A DNA stretch of 64,000 nucleotides. Origin: Opisthocomus hoazin (Eukaryota > Chordata > Aves > Opisthocomiformes > Opisthocomidae). Of this stretch, positions 1 to 33,000 are shown piece by piece; positions within the stretch are counted from its first letter, which is position 1, and every line of letters begins with the position of its first letter. The notes under the pieces were generated by a model. It did no database searches, was not told the DNA's origin, and worked only from the letters and a program-made list of their open reading frames with translations. A program made the position numbers and the translations under genes. The DNA lies in the NCBI RefSeq assembly GCF_030867145.1, contig NC_134418.1, forward strand, positions 55,527,682 to 55,591,681, given 5' to 3'.

Positions 1-139
1 GTTACAAGTCATTTGCACTATACTTTATACTCCTTATCACGTTATAAACTGACAAAATAAAAGGCAGAATGAAGAAAAGAGCTTACATGCATCCTCGGGA
101 AATGAGTGTTCTATTTCTGACAAGCTTAGGAAAACTCAC
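1..139. other. EGF intron, partial
   Basis: Intronic sequence following the GTGAGT donor. Nothing else is recognised. Confidence 0.8.
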
Positions 140-18086
<17,947 letters not shown>

Positions 18087-21000
18087 AATCTTGTGGGTTT
18101 TTTGAACTGTCACTAGAGAAAAACTAGCTTGTATTTAGTCATATCCAGGACAAGATGAGCACGTGTAATCCCAAAAGGTTTCTGCAATCTCCCACTTTAC
18201 ACTCAGACATCTTATCACAACACCAAGTTTTATCTTTGCCTTGCTTTTCTTGTCACTTTAGCCCTTACTGTATCTGACTACAACCTTGAAGAAATTCCTG
18301 GGAGGTTTCTTCCCCACACACGACGGTTTTTTCCTCTCTCTCGTTTCTTTTTTTTTTTTTTCTTTTTTGGAAGCCAAGTATGAAATGCCTGACACTCTTG
18401 CCACAAATTTAACACAGCTTAAAAGCAATGCTCACAAAGATCACTGCGAATTTCCTCGCAACAAGTAAAGCTGCTGTTTAAATTTTAAAAACAGCGAATT
18501 TGGAAAACTCTTCACCACAGCCCTCAGTGGAGTACAGGCAGCGAGATCACCAGGTACCCTCCTTCTCCAAAACTCAGTTGCTCTTTACATACAAACTTGG
18601 ACGGACTCCTCTTTTCTTTTTAAAGCTCTGCTTGCCCCACCTCTTCTCTTTTTAGTACCACTTGAGTGAACTCTGTGTTTGCAAATAGTAATGTGGTCAG
18701 TTCCTTACTACAGGGAACTAAGCCAGAATGCAGATACCCAGCCACCCATAATAAATACAATCTATTTAGAAAAGCAGCCCCTCCTGCTTGAGAAGTACCT
18801 AGGGAACGCCAGCAAAGTTTTATTTCTCAGAGATTGCAGGCAGGTTGATACCATGCCTGTTCAATCATGATTAGTTGCATTCATTGTAATAGTCATGGGT
18901 TTTACCATCAGAAACTAACTTTGTCATCAAAGCATTCCATTCAAAAAGGGAAAAAAAATCCCTCCGTTTTCTCCGATACGTTTCAACTGGGAATACAAAT
19001 TGCCTTAAGGTCAAGTTCAGCTCTAGAGTACGTGTTTGTAATTCTGATTTCAAAGAAGTTGCAACCATCTCCCTCAAGTCTGAATTTAGTCTTTCTGCAC
19101 TTCCAGGAAAATACCTGCTGTCAGAGACTGAGGCAGCGTGTTCCGAGTCCACATCTCTCACACATGTTGCAGTCATTTACATGCACTCATCAGTGCTGCA
19201 AGAGGCTGCTGTTATGATGCAGTGCTCTTTTACACCTGTTTTGCTGAGGTATATAAACTAGAGAAATTCCAGGTGCATCGACCTCATAATTCTTCCAGTA
19301 TTGAAGTAAATCTCCTTTTTCCCAGTCCTTTGGCCCAGATCAGCAAAGCTCTAGAGCACAAGCATAATCGATTTTGCTGAATTTTGAACGTGCTGAGATT
19401 TCAGCAGGTGCTTAAATGGCTGACTGTGCCAGGCTTTGTTGAACTAACTACTGTGAGGCATTCCAGTTCTGTTGCACCTTTCTTTTCTTCTTTTTTTTTT
19501 TTTTTTTAATTTATTTCTGCAGTGTTGTGCTAGAATAAATACTTATACAACAGCTGGATACAGCAGCAGCATCAGACAGTAACGCACAGCTGTACGAGTT
19601 CTGTCTCTAGGAATTGCCCCCCCACCATATTCGTCTGAATCGATACAAGTGCATTGTCAAAACAAGCAGCATGAAACCTGATTATAAATTGGGCCACTCT
19701 CCATTAAAAGCAACTGTTTCTTGATGTTTCTGCCTGAGTGTAGGCACATTCCACTTGCTCAATCTTCACTGCTACAGCTAAAGTAACTAATTAAATCCCG
19801 ACTGACAAATGGCAGCCACATTTCCATATACTCTGTTCAGAATCGAGTCTCTATTCTGCACGCTATAAAATACAATAACAGTAATTCAAATTATGCAGGG
19901 CCAGACTCATGCCAAACAGCATTTGCTGCTCCAAATAGTCCCCTGGAATACAAAAGGGCAACCAATGTGAAAGTGCAGTATAATGCCATCCCATCTAGGA
20001 TTACATGATCCTGCCCAGGAACTGCGTTTCTTTCCATGTGAACCTCTTTTCCCCCTCCTGCAGCCGTCGGTTCCTCCTCACACAATTTTCTTCAGTGTTC
20101 AAGCTGGGAGCATGCAACCTAAACAGCTCAAAAGGAATGTGTCACTTCTTTGTGAGCAACCGCCAGCAGAGTGTTTGCTAGACTGAGTGAGGGTGGCTGT
20201 CCTGGCACAGCCCTGACCTCTTCCAGGGCAGACTCAGACAAACTCACTGAAGGAGACAAATGCATAAGCTGTCCCTTTCCTATTAAAAATCAGTAGCATT
20301 TTCTGTCTTACATCATTTTAGTTTCTCATTTACACACATTGCCTTTTCTGAACATCTCCCTCAATCTTCCCCCCCTCTGGCTCCATTCCCTCTTTTTGCC
20401 GTTACTCAAAACACAGTCAAAGGCATGTCCCAGAATTTATCTTTTTTTCTCTAAAGTAAAAGTGAAGACAGAACTATCTGACATGCCAATACCAAAATGA
20501 TCTTTTCTGGAGGAAGAGATCCCTTCACTGCAGTCATGTAAAGAGCGGTTGATAAACTCATTAATTTTACCATCCTAGAAGTACAGGAATAGTTTACAAA
20601 CAGGAAGAAAAATATCTTCATAATGGTATTACTTTTATTTTTTTCTTTTTTTTTTTACCCTCAAAAACCAAATGTGGCTCAGACCAGAACTAGCCCCAAG
20701 ACTCACAATACGAGACGATACAATCTAGGCCTTAGGATGTAAATGAGTTACTTGAAAGTGGATAGAACCTATGACCTCCCCTTACACCAAACCAGAAAAT
20801 TCTCAGCAAAGTATGAAACACATCAGGCTGTACCACACCTAAACTTTTCAAACAGGCCATTTTTCACCAGGTCGTTCAGCACACCACACATAGTAATTCC
20901 TTCACAGCTAAAGTCATTTAGCATTTAAGAAGTTGTTGAAGCGTGTTTCTACAAAGCAAACTACTGTGTTCACCTACAGGTACGAAGTACAGCAATTTAC

Positions 21001-24000
21001 TTCAGTCTAGCACTCATACAATAAATTAGACTAAAACAGTCCAGTGGTCTCATTTGTACAGCTCACCACAGAACTAGTCCAAATGATCTTAAAATTATCT
21101 GTCCCAGTACATCAAATGCAAAGAACTAACTTCGTTTAATTTGACCTGCTGACTCAAGAGACTGATGAACTAACAACAAATAAACATTTTGTTCCTTTCT
21201 TTCGGACTTTCTGCTATCTCGGCTAGCTTTGGAAAGCTTTCTTTGGCAAAGTTGGCAAAGACCAGCTAGCGGTTCAAATGGAGAGGGTCTTCTCCCCTGC
21301 CTTGGCAACGAGCTGCTGTTATCTAGTTCAAGGGCAGTATGCTCTGGCTCTTTCTAAACTGTGAAGCAAACAGAGCCCTCCCTCAGTTTCCCAGGGCTTT
21401 CAGTATCTATACTGTATTAATTAGCATGTTGTTTAAATCATATCTTAGTTTTTATTCTTGCTTACTACACATTACACTAGCTTGTTAGCACTTTGACCTC
21501 TCCTGTCAGCCTCTGGAAGTTTGATTCTGGCCTTAGGCATGTTCTAATCTGGTTAAAATTATATTTTATGGTCATCACAATCCGAATTACTGCCAACACA
21601 GGTTAATGATTAAATGCAGGAGTTCACTGAAATGGTGCAGGAAATGCGTAGTGGCTATCTCTAGTACAAATAGCACAGATCTGTGAGGAACACTCAGACC
21701 CCACAAGGCAGCTTCCAGATCCTCCCCGATGACCCAGGAAATCTGCCAGTCCCTGGCTCAACATGTTCACGTACGTGTCACTCTGTCAGAAAAGGCATCG
21801 CCACCAGAGCAGTAGCTAATTGACACAAGCAACTTTTATGATGATACGGGGGATTTCTGATAGCCTTCAGGAAAAATACACAACAATTTTGTAAGCCATG
21901 TCTTACACCTAGTTACTGAGGCCTGATCTCAGGGTCAGTGTGGGGGTGGCTGACTGATCACCACACTCTCTCTGAGATGACAGTGCTTGATTCAGTACTG
22001 CCAACGTCACTTCAGCAGGTTGAGCCTGCATCACGTATAATTCTGACAAAAGGGACATTATGCGATATTAAACTGCCTGTCAGACAGAGCAGGGGCAAGC
22101 ACAGCGTGAGAGACTGGCATATTCCAGTGATCTCTCGAAGCCAGAAATGCCTGAAATCTCCCCCTGAAGTATGATGGCCATTCTGGTTTTGTCCTCAAGC
22201 ATGTCACTCATTGTTCTCTTTAACAATTTGGAGATGATATTTGGCTGGCAGGATGTTGTAGTTTAAGTTATTAATAAAATTTATTAAAGAGTGGGACTTT
22301 AAATCATGAAGGCTTTATGAAAAACAAGTGCTGTTGTAGGTAATCTCTTTCCAGTTGTCTCAATTTGTTTCATAGCAGCAATTACAACAAATATCCACTG
22401 TCTTTTTTTCAGCAATTTGAGTCTGATGTCTTTTCTGCTAGGGTTACAATTTTTCCTATTGCAATCTTATCTTAAGGAAAAGAAAAAGACATAAAAAATC
22501 CAGTTAAAACTATACTGTCAATTATAACCGATACTATCTTTTTAAAGCAGTTTTACATTTATCATTTTGGCAGGCACCTTTCACCAGCTGCTGTACAAGT
22601 GAATACTTACTTCATCAGCTAGACCACATCGGAATCCACAGAAGGATCCAGAAAGAAAGTTAAATATGCTCTCTCTCATATCCAGACAGTCAGAACAAGC
22701 GCAAAAGGTTCTGGGGAAGCCACGTTAATGACTTATGACATTTATCAATGTTACATGACTACATTAGGCCTCTATGTTAGCAGACATAAAGGAGTAGATA
22801 AAATAGCATGTTAAAACAGTCATTTGGCTCTCTGAAGTGGAGATAAAACTCAAGATAAACCAAGCAATTTGTTACCTTGAATGAGGTCTATGCAGCTTGC
22901 TATGTGAGAACATTTAAGACAGGATTTTAGTAACAGGTATGGCATTACTTCACTATCAGGGTCAAAAAATGTATCCTCCCCGTCATTTTTTTGCTGTGTT
23001 TCCATCCCAGGGATAGCTCTGTTTCACCCGCAGCAAAATGATTTCTAGCGCATGTACTAGAACAGCTGCTCTAACAGAACTCTTGAAAAAAAGGCACTGG
23101 CTGAAATCCGATTTCACTGATTTTCAGAGTTGCTGAGCACTCACCATTTCCACTGATACCAGTAAGAGATCAGGATTGTAAATATCAGTCTGTAGGTTCT
23201 TACTTGGAGTCCATCTACCACAGGTATTGTTACTTTTACTCTTTTTATCCCGTGAGTTCTGGGCTGGGAAGATGAATAATTAAACTGACTTTTTCCGTCA
23301 ACTTTTGTCTCCGCGCTACAAACCTTTTCAGATGGTTCATTCTTCTTGTGACCACGATGCCCTTTAGAAAATAAACACCAGGGAACATTTGACGATTTTG
23401 TGTTACAGCTACCTTGTTGGCTATGTGGAACAGAAGCACTGCATTTACCAATCTAATTCACTTTGTCAGATCAACCCCATTTAACCTGGTGCGTCTGTTA
23501 CACCAGTTCAGTGTATCTACACACACACTCCCCTGCATAAGCTTACACCTTGCATATCACATCACAAAGACAGAATCAAACTGGATGACAATAAATAGGA
23601 ACAGAAGTAGAAGTAGGCATTGTTACAGTCAGCTTTCCGCAGCAAAAGCACCTTCGGTGAACTCAAAAGACTGGAATTGCCAGAGATGTTGTCAGCGCCT
23701 GGTACTGAGCTCCCGCGAGCAGACTGCAGGATGCTCCCAGCTGCTGCCAGACTCAAACACTCTGAAGAAGCTGAAGACCTCCTGAGAAAGCTGCAAGCCA
23801 CATTCTTTCCATGGAAATTTAACATTTTCCTGTATGTGGCCATGCAGCTGGTGCCAGAGGGATCCATCAGTGAATTGGTGGGCAACCAAGAGCAGGTGTA
23901 ATAAAATACATTGCTAACTGCTGGGAATGTTCATGTCCCTACAATTCATAGAACAGATTCAAGAGATCTCCAGAAGCAAATACGTCCCAATAAACATTTG

Positions 24001-27000
24001 AGCATTGAGAATCTCCTGAAGAATTTGCCCAGAGCCTCCTGAAAGCAAGCTTGCACTGCAAGTGCAAGTTTTTGATGTGATGGCATTTACTGTGTGAGAT
24101 AATTTTACAGGCACAGTACAGATCTAAAACAAAACAACATGTGGCTGTCAGACCCTACCCGCAGCAGCCATGTGGATTTCTTATACCATATCAGGAAGCA
24201 GTTGGTAGAGAAAGTGGGAAGAGATCAGCAAGGGGCTCTGCCATGGAGGAGGCAGCTTGACCCGACACCACCTCGGAGAGCCTCACAGCTGCAGGCAGTG
24301 CAATGCCAGAGCCTATCACAGACCCAAATGCCACTGCGAGCATGATATCCCAGAATTTGGCATCCAAATCCTGCAGCTACCAAACACACCCTGCTTGAGG
24401 CCACAGCTGTCAATTCTCCATCTAGACAGGGACGAGGAGAGAAGAGCAGTGGGGAAAAAGGCAGGTGTACTAAGTACAAGCAATAGCCCACATTATATTT
24501 AACTTTTAGAGAATGGTTCTGCATACTCCAGATCTTTAGACAGATCCCGTGTTTCTGGTGGGAGTGTGAATACGGGGGCTCCAGTTCGGACTCAAGTGAC
24601 AGTGGTGATTTCAGAAAGGGGAGAGAAGCCTTTGCCTTACACTAGGCTGTCAACTTACAAACCAGGAAAAGCAACAGTGAAATCAGGCAGGATTAGACTT
24701 TATAAGTTAACATGTCTATGGATGCACAGACAAATTCTGTGGTTTCTATACCCATATGCACAGCGTATTAGAAGTTTCCTTCATTGCATCTACATCCCTG
24801 CCACAGGCTTCCTGCGTGATCTTGGCATACTGCGCAAGATCTGTGCACCTCACTATTCACCTTTTTATAATAAAAAGGACCCATACTTCGCTTTCGCATG
24901 AAGGAGGGTTACTTAGTTTAATAGGTGTTATAAAGTGCACTGAGATCCTTGTATGTAAGGTAGTATTCAAAACTGTAAAGCAATTGTTAATTTATTGCTG
25001 CTAAGATCACATAGAGAGAACAAATTTGGCCACAAAATAGAAGGAAAAACAGAAAATTAGTTTGGGTTTGTACATTAGTTGCATCAGAAATAAAAAACAA
25101 TATTCTTGTCAAATGATGTTGCAAAGCACTGAAAACTTTTAAATATCATTTGTTACTCTCAGAATGCAATATAAGTTTACTTCTACACAGAAAAGCACAG
25201 TAAAAATACACTTCCTTCAAAAGAGACATGTTAAAGTTTATACTTAATTTCTGCCAAAAATCATTACACTACATCACAGAAACTTTTATTTCTCAAAGTG
25301 CAAACTAAGTTTATTATAATAAAATTCCTATTAGTACTATGAGATAAAATACACAGAAGTCTTCCGCGACTTTACTAGAACTAACACACGACATCAGTAG
25401 GAATACACCAGCTAGCTCAAAGTAATAAAAGAGCATTTCTGAGACTCTCTGCCATACACACTATATAAATAAATGCTTGACACTCTCAAGTCACTTCACA
25501 AGTTACCAAACTAAAACCACAATAATAAAGAACACGGTAGCAAATCCAGAATCACCATCTATATGATACACCCCAACCTGTTATAGCATCTTTATTAAAA
25601 ACTAGAGTACTTCAGTGCCATTCTGTATAAGTTTACAATTCTGTTGCAGTTAAGGTCAACTGGGCATTAGGACAAAATTACAAGATGGAGTATCCACCCA
25701 AATCCTTCTCAGCAATGCCCATGGGAGAGGGTTCAGTGTACCTCTTGGGCAATGCTTTGAGAATTAGCCATAGGTGCCCAGTTTTCCAAAATGAAACAAG
25801 ACTCTAGTAAGGGGAGAGGGGAATGGGAAATCTATTCTGAGAGTTTGCATGTGTTTCCCAATGCTAAAGAAACCTCTCCATTTGCACGTTTGTGTTTGCC
25901 TGCCTTATTTAGAACTGAGCTGACAAGGCAAGGCAGAACGTGTCGTAAGAAGAAACCTAAATACCTAAAATATCTGGACCAAACAGTAAAATTCTAATAT
26001 CATCTACATATTTCTAGAGAGACTTACAGCAGGACCTACCTTACATATGTTGGCACAGAAGTCAAAGACACTCATTCCGGCAGATGTTCTCAATGCTCAT
26101 AGCCACTCGTTGCTGTAAAACATGTGGACCAAGGGCGGGGACTGTCCCTGCATGTTGCTGGATCACAGGCTCATCTTCACGTTCCAGAATTAAATACCCA
26201 GAGTGACAGCTCTTTGCTTCCAGACATGAAGGAGAAACTGATCCTGAGCTCACTGAAGGCAATATCAAACTCCCATTGACTGCATTAAAAACATTGGACT
26301 AGGCTGATCTTGTGAAAGGGACAGATTCTTGTCTTAACCAGCAACACAGCTCTAAGTAAGTACATTTCTTTTTCCCCACACATAAATCAGAAGAGATTAG
26401 GTCCTTGGGTAAGAGAATATCTCTATCAGATGCTCTCCAGGGGCTATTTAAGTATTTTTTTTAAAGTGTATAATTTAACTTAGGTCTGATATCGGAAATA
26501 AGAGAAATAGTGAAAAATATTTCTAATATTTTAGAAAATATTAGTAAAAGTGAAGGCAAAATAAGAGGACAATCTGACTAAGGTTTCAGGACATGCTTTT
26601 CATGCTGTGCACTTTTACACCTATCACAAACACAAGTTGCTATTGAGTGAGCATATGAAACGGACTTTTATTTTCTCAATCTTAAGTCTATGAGAGGTTC
26701 CACCAGCAAACATTAACTAGAAATTGACCTCAACATTCCTTTTGCGCTACTGCCAGTAACAGGCATCTGTTCACTACTACCCAACAAAGCAATTATACCT
26801 TCAGAGATTATCAGTTATTAAAAATTCTTCAAGTCATAGTGTTCTGTGGATCAAGTATTCAGCTACTACTGCTATCTTTGTCATAAGATGAAGAACAACA
26901 ATCTATTAAGTGCAGAACAATCCAAAGGAGAAAAGCATTGTAAGTATTTAAGGCTGAATGGTTTGCCTGTACTGCTGCATGGCTGTTGAGAACTCTTGCT

Positions 27001-30000
27001 ACAGCTGCACCCATGATGAATAAATGACAACATTCATATTCCAGGACCCTTCAGATTAAGCATATTGTTGAATTCAGACAAATGTACAGACAGGAAAAGA
27101 CTGCTGTATCTTAGCTTCACATGTTTAACAGATAAATTTACCATGAATACTTACCTCAAAAGTTGTCAGAATTTCTCTTAACTAACCAACTGGACTATTG
27201 CTAGAAGTAATGTGGTCACTATTCAGTAGCTTAGAAGAAAAAAAAACAAGTCTTTTTGATGCAGCAAAGCTCTTGGCAATCAGTGCTTGGGCAAGGTGGT
27301 TAGGACTTGAAGTAATGCTCTTGACATCAGAGTGTTGAACCCAAAGCAATTTTCTGTGACCAGACAAATTGCAGAGCTACTGAGAAGCAGCATTACCACA
27401 AAACTAGAGAAAGCAGTCAGCCAACACCATAGAAGGAATGGGTATGTTGCAGTGTGAATGCCAGGCACTTTACCTTTCTGCAGCCTTATTACTGAGGCAG
27501 TGGGTATGTTAAGTTCTGTGAGTGGCAACTTTATGGCAGCTGGCAGGGCTGTTTCTCAGAAACCACTGACCTTTGCGGCCCGTGGAACTGCTATGAAACT
27601 GCTGCACATAAACAACAAGCTCCCCCTTCTTGCACGAAAGTATCAGGCAGAGCACAGGTCGCTGATGGCTATTGAGGCCAACTCAAAAAAATATGGATAG
27701 TTTTCATTTGTCTGTGGTCATCAGTGTTTACTTACTCACACCAGGTTTGTACAGTGACGAAAGGAGGCCATCCAGTTGCATCTTCACAGGCTCCTCTATC
27801 ATGCTGAAAATCTCAGTCATCTATGGTATCCTTAACAGACAGTCAGTCATCCTTAGAGACTTTCCTGATATAATATTTTTGAGATAGGTTTGAAACACAT
27901 TATTATAGGGTATTTTGTCTGACTATTACTATTTTATCAACATCGCAGGTGGCTTACGACCTACCTGTCACTTTGGTGAAATTACCGAAATGTGGAAGCA
28001 TCTTCTGAATCTCTCCCATGGCCCACCCTCTCACTAGAGACTCGCTATTTGTGCATACTTACTCTTGGCATCTGAAAGCTGCCTGAAACAACGTGTGACA
28101 GGATTCATCTCAGTGTAACTGGAGTACCACTCCACTGAGTCTTGAGCTACTGGCATTTGCTGAAATGGCTGTGGGCTTAGAAACATAATCAAATGCCAGT
28201 TCCCAGGATGTGGTCAATAAGTTATTTAGAACATCTTTTCAGAACCCTTTCCTATGTTTTATCCCCAGCCCACACAAGGTCGGCATCACACAGTTCATAA
28301 AGAGTATGGCCTTTTGTAGAATTTACTCCAAATACTCATCAGAGGAAGAAACCTCATCATTTCAGATATATTTTTAGGTGGTGACATTTGACTGCAACTT
28401 CCTCCAGGCCTGCCCCCTGCCCTTTTGATGAATCACAAGTTATTTGTAGTGTAATGGGCTTCCTATAGTTAAAGTTTTGTCAGTTCATTCTGCCTAGAAG
28501 TTCGTATAACTGCAAACAAAGATATGCAAGGATATGTTTTGACTGTAACAGATCCTATAAAAGTACATCATCTTCATAGTTTATTTCTCTCTTCTGTTTC
28601 AGTATTATTCTCAGTAACACTGAAAATCATTCAGGCAGTGCCGTCCAAGTTCACTCCAACCATCCTTCTAGCTGGCAGTTGCCATCAAATACTTTCCTAG
28701 CTTTTCCCACTTGCCACGTGGCTCGTTTCATTTTTACAGTTCAGCTAGACTCCTCTGATGGCAAAGGTGTCAGCCACACGGCTCCTTGCCTATGTAGCCT
28801 CATTAGACTCTGAAAGCAAAACCCTAAGTCTAGGGTTTCCCCTTCTGCAAGTCTTGTTTCAAAGCAGTTTCCTCACCTCCTGAATTAATATTAAATATAA
28901 TGAACAAATCATGTACAAGAGTACGGTCTTTTGTCCCTCAGATCAGATTTCTCCAAACTGTACTACAGACCTTTCCTGGATCCATCTACTGGAAGTGGTG
29001 AATTCTCACTGTTCTTCTTGTCCGCTATTTTATAAGCCAACAGATTGGTGAATGCGGTCTTTCCACTCAGGGAACTGACTACTCTTCAGCAGGGTGTTTT
29101 TATTCTTTACTTAATCTTACTTCTGTGTTTTCTGTAGGAATTTCTTCTTTGCTACTCATGCATTCCACTTTTTGCTTGTTTAGAATCTGTGTTTGATCAG
29201 GTTGCCAATTTAATGGTCTCTTCCAAGGCAGACTTGCACATAAATATACTAAAAATTCTTGTCTCATGTTCCAGCCACCAAATCATCATTTATGTGTTCT
29301 GTTTGTACTGAGTGCCTTTCCAAATGTCTATCTGCTGATTCTGGGCCTTTCCGATCTTTTATTAAAAAAAAAAAACAAAAAACACAGTTGTTTAACCATT
29401 ATTCCTTTTTTTTTGTCATAAGTTTTGGCTGATCAGCCCTTAAAAGAAATTTCAGAACAGTTCTTCTAACTTCTTTATGAAGGTCAATAAGCTTTAAGAA
29501 TCACCATTTTTTCCCTCGTATCATTTTATCCAGACTTCATTTCTATGTGATTCATCAGTAGTAAAAAACTGAAAACTTAATCCATCTTGTGACAGGCTGA
29601 ACTTTCGTCCATACCAGTTCAGATTCAGGCAATCTTAGAGCTAAGTTGTTGTTAAAGACAAGGAAAGGTCACTTTTTTCCTATCAATAAACAAGGAACTT
29701 CATTAGTCACCTCTCCTCATGAAGTCCCTGCTATAGTTTCAAATAAATAGTTCATATAGATATTGGACATAATGTCTATTCAATCATTGTCTGACCAGAA
29801 CAAAGACCTTTATTTTTCAGGCTTGTGAAAAACGTGGCTTGCATTGTTTCTGCTGCTGGTTACCCTATCCAAAGGGAATGTTTGCTCCTCTGTCAAAGAG
29901 TAAAGAATGCTCAAGGAAGCTAAGGAGCAAATAAGCAGCACTTTTGTACATAAAAATGTGCCTCTGCCATTCTATAGAGATTCTTTCCTCATGTCGAGAA

Positions 30001-33000
30001 ATAATTTGTGGCAAGCTTCCACTAAAAAATATTATGCTCAAATTTTAAGCTGAACTCAGAACGATTGGCACAAAGCTCCAGGAATTGAGTGTTCTGTGTA
30101 TATTGATGCAATGCAGTCATGAAAGCAAACAAAAAATTGAAAGGTGTAAGTGATCCTCAGCTATCAAGTTTGAGTCACAGAACAAGCAGCAGTGTTATGA
30201 TTCCTGTTTTCAGGAACAGAGTATTCCAGTGTTGCCTCAGACAACAGCGGAAGGAACTCACTCCACCATGTCACTTTATGCTAGAGAACAAGAAATACCA
30301 AGTATTTTTCTTTTTTAAACCAATCAGTGAGAAAACAGAACAGGTTGCTCAAGACCTAAGAGTATGGCCATGGGTATTTTTCCAGAGCAATGTCATGCAT
30401 GTGTAATCTGAAGCTAGCAATACACTGCAGGATTAGTTTAACAAAGAAGAAGGCTCTATCCAAAGTCAAGTAAGGAAAAAATTTAAAAGACAAAGAACAG
30501 AGAAAAGTAACATTAAAAGAGAAAGTCATACTACTCTGAATTTAGTTTGCCATGCTCTATAGCTGGCTGCTTACCATATTCTTACATTGTCCTCTTTCTT
30601 CCTCTGTGATTTAACTTCCACATGATCTTAAACACAAGGGACTGGGCTATGAAACAAAAAATATAATTGCTATGAGTTATTTTTGGAGGCTCAAACATTT
30701 GGCCAAATCTTAGCAGCATAAAATTCAAGACACATGACTCAGAAGTCGATCTGATCAGCCCATGGCATTAGACTTCAGCGTCATTAATTAAAGCAGGTTC
30801 TTACAAAAAAGGGTACTTATGAGTATTGGACTTAATTTCCTTTTTCTTTGACAAAAGCATAATTGTTTCAGAGACTAGAAAATATTACAACACAGACTAT
30901 ATATAGTGTTTTGTTCCTGTTTTCCAAAACAATATTAAACTGGAAAGAATAAGTGAGAAAGAGTTAAGCAAGTTTACGATTTAGTTTTTGAAGGATTAGA
31001 GAAACAGCTGTTTCAGGACTCTAAAGGTTTCCTACAAGTATATGCCTAAATGAATGAAAAGACTAGAAATAAATCAACAAAGCACGTTTAGTTGACTGAA
31101 CGTGCAACCCGTTGAATTTAAATTATAGTTGCACTGAATCTACTAGTAATTGTAATTTTGGATTGTTCTTATTTTCCATCTAGTCCAGTAGCATGTCTCA
31201 AGTACCAGCAGCCCATACCAGAGGCCTCAGAAGAAACTACTTGAACTCTGTCTGAGGCAACACTGGAATATGCTATTCCTGCCCTCAGTACTCATATACA
31301 TGAAGCTCCTTTGTCCTGTGTTAAAAGGGAAGAAGAAAACACATTGTATTTTAGTCTGCTCTGGACGTGAAGTTTTTCACCAAGTCCTCTTTCAGTCACA
31401 TTAGATCCATAAAAACCAAAGTAAAACAAAACCCCCGTGCCACTACCAAATTCCTTTGACTGTTTAAAAAAAATGTACCAAATACTTGATTACTGATCGC
31501 ATTTTAGAATAAAGTATACTCTTGTCAGAGTATCTTCTCCAAAATATAGTAAGTCACATATTGTCAGTAAACTGGTGTTCCACTTTTAAGAGAGGTGAAA
31601 GTTACAGTTGTTTGTAAAGCCAACTACTTTCATAACACTCTTAAGCCAATCAAGTGTCTTTCAAAAATACCAGACCTTAAGTTAGACCAAATGTATTTAA
31701 CATACATACCTGACAGGTGTCACTGAACTTGCTGCAATAATTAGAGCAATTTCACATTCTTTTCTAAACACAAGGTTAGGATGTTTTTTCATAAAAAAAA
31801 TGGAAAGTTGGAAAAAAGTGCATCTTTTTTTAACTTATGTCTTGGGAAAAATTATATCCTTTTGTTCATAGTTGCTTTCTGCTTTATTGATTGAAAATAT
31901 TCTCATCCTGAACACTGATGAATAACGTACACAGCTTTGTAAAAAGAATTCCGTCCTTCTTATAGGCTCTGTCAGACTGGTACTTCAGCTTGATTTTGCC
32001 ACTGTTTAGCAAGGGACCCCTTCAGATTTATAGAAAACAGTTTATAAAAATGACACATTAATCATGCCTCCAGTTGATGTGAATTTTGATCTTCTGAAAT
32101 TCAGAGGAAAATGTTTTCAGTGATTTAAAAAGAAATGAGAAAGCACCTATTCTACAGAAAATTTCTCATTTTCAATAAAGAAAAGTGACAGTGCTAGCCT
32201 GGAGCTTCTGTGGCTGACTGCAACACCTAGAACAATGCAATGAATTCTGTGAGAGAAGGCATCCAAGTCAGCATGTTCCCAGTCTACACCCAGTTAGATA
32301 ATTAAAAAAGGTTCATTCTGAAATCTCATCTGTGCTCATGAAGGAAATTCAAGTTGGTCTAACTCCCAGCAACAAATCTAACAAATTGCTTGTTTTAAAA
32401 AGAAAAACATAGATCACGATAGACTACTGTAGTATATTACATCTTGGGTTCACACCCTAGCCAGAATTGTTACTGATGCCTACCCCTCTGTCCTGAAATA
32501 ATCGCATAAACTACTCACGCTTCTATTTTGAGTTTATAGGCAATGTGGTTCAAAAATTTCTCACAACTTTCATGGGGACACAGGCAGGCTTTAAGACCAA
32601 GTTTCAAGTTCATTCTTCAAATTCCCCTAGTGCTTTTGTTCCACACTCCAATTTTATAGCTGCCAAAACTGGGCATGTATAGATCTCCACTCGTTGCAAT
32701 AAGCTAGCACTCTCTTCATCCATCTTTTTTACTGCTACCAATCTGCAGGCACCGCAGCATCCTTGCTATGTACATAGCAGAACTGCATACTTTGTGGCAC
32801 GCAGTCCCAGCATTCTCTAGGATATTACCCTTCTATTGTTTCTCAGCCTTCTTTTTGTATTTTCTGTCATTTCTTCCAGATTTCCTCTTGTCCACACAGC
32901 TACAATCATTACATATTGTCTAAAGCTATAAACAAAGATGAAAGGGTCAGGCAAACACACAGTCATGTATAAAACAAATTCTTTATTTTCACATCAAAAC

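Noticed and set aside
23414-23901. Cluster of overlapping open frames on both strands
   Set aside because: Several frames are open at once, most start at non-ATG codons, and none matches a family I know. Probably a local composition effect.
27182-27887. Overlapping open frames on both strands in the EGF-LRIT3 intergenic region
   Set aside because: Short, mutually overlapping and without family resemblance. No splice structure could be built.
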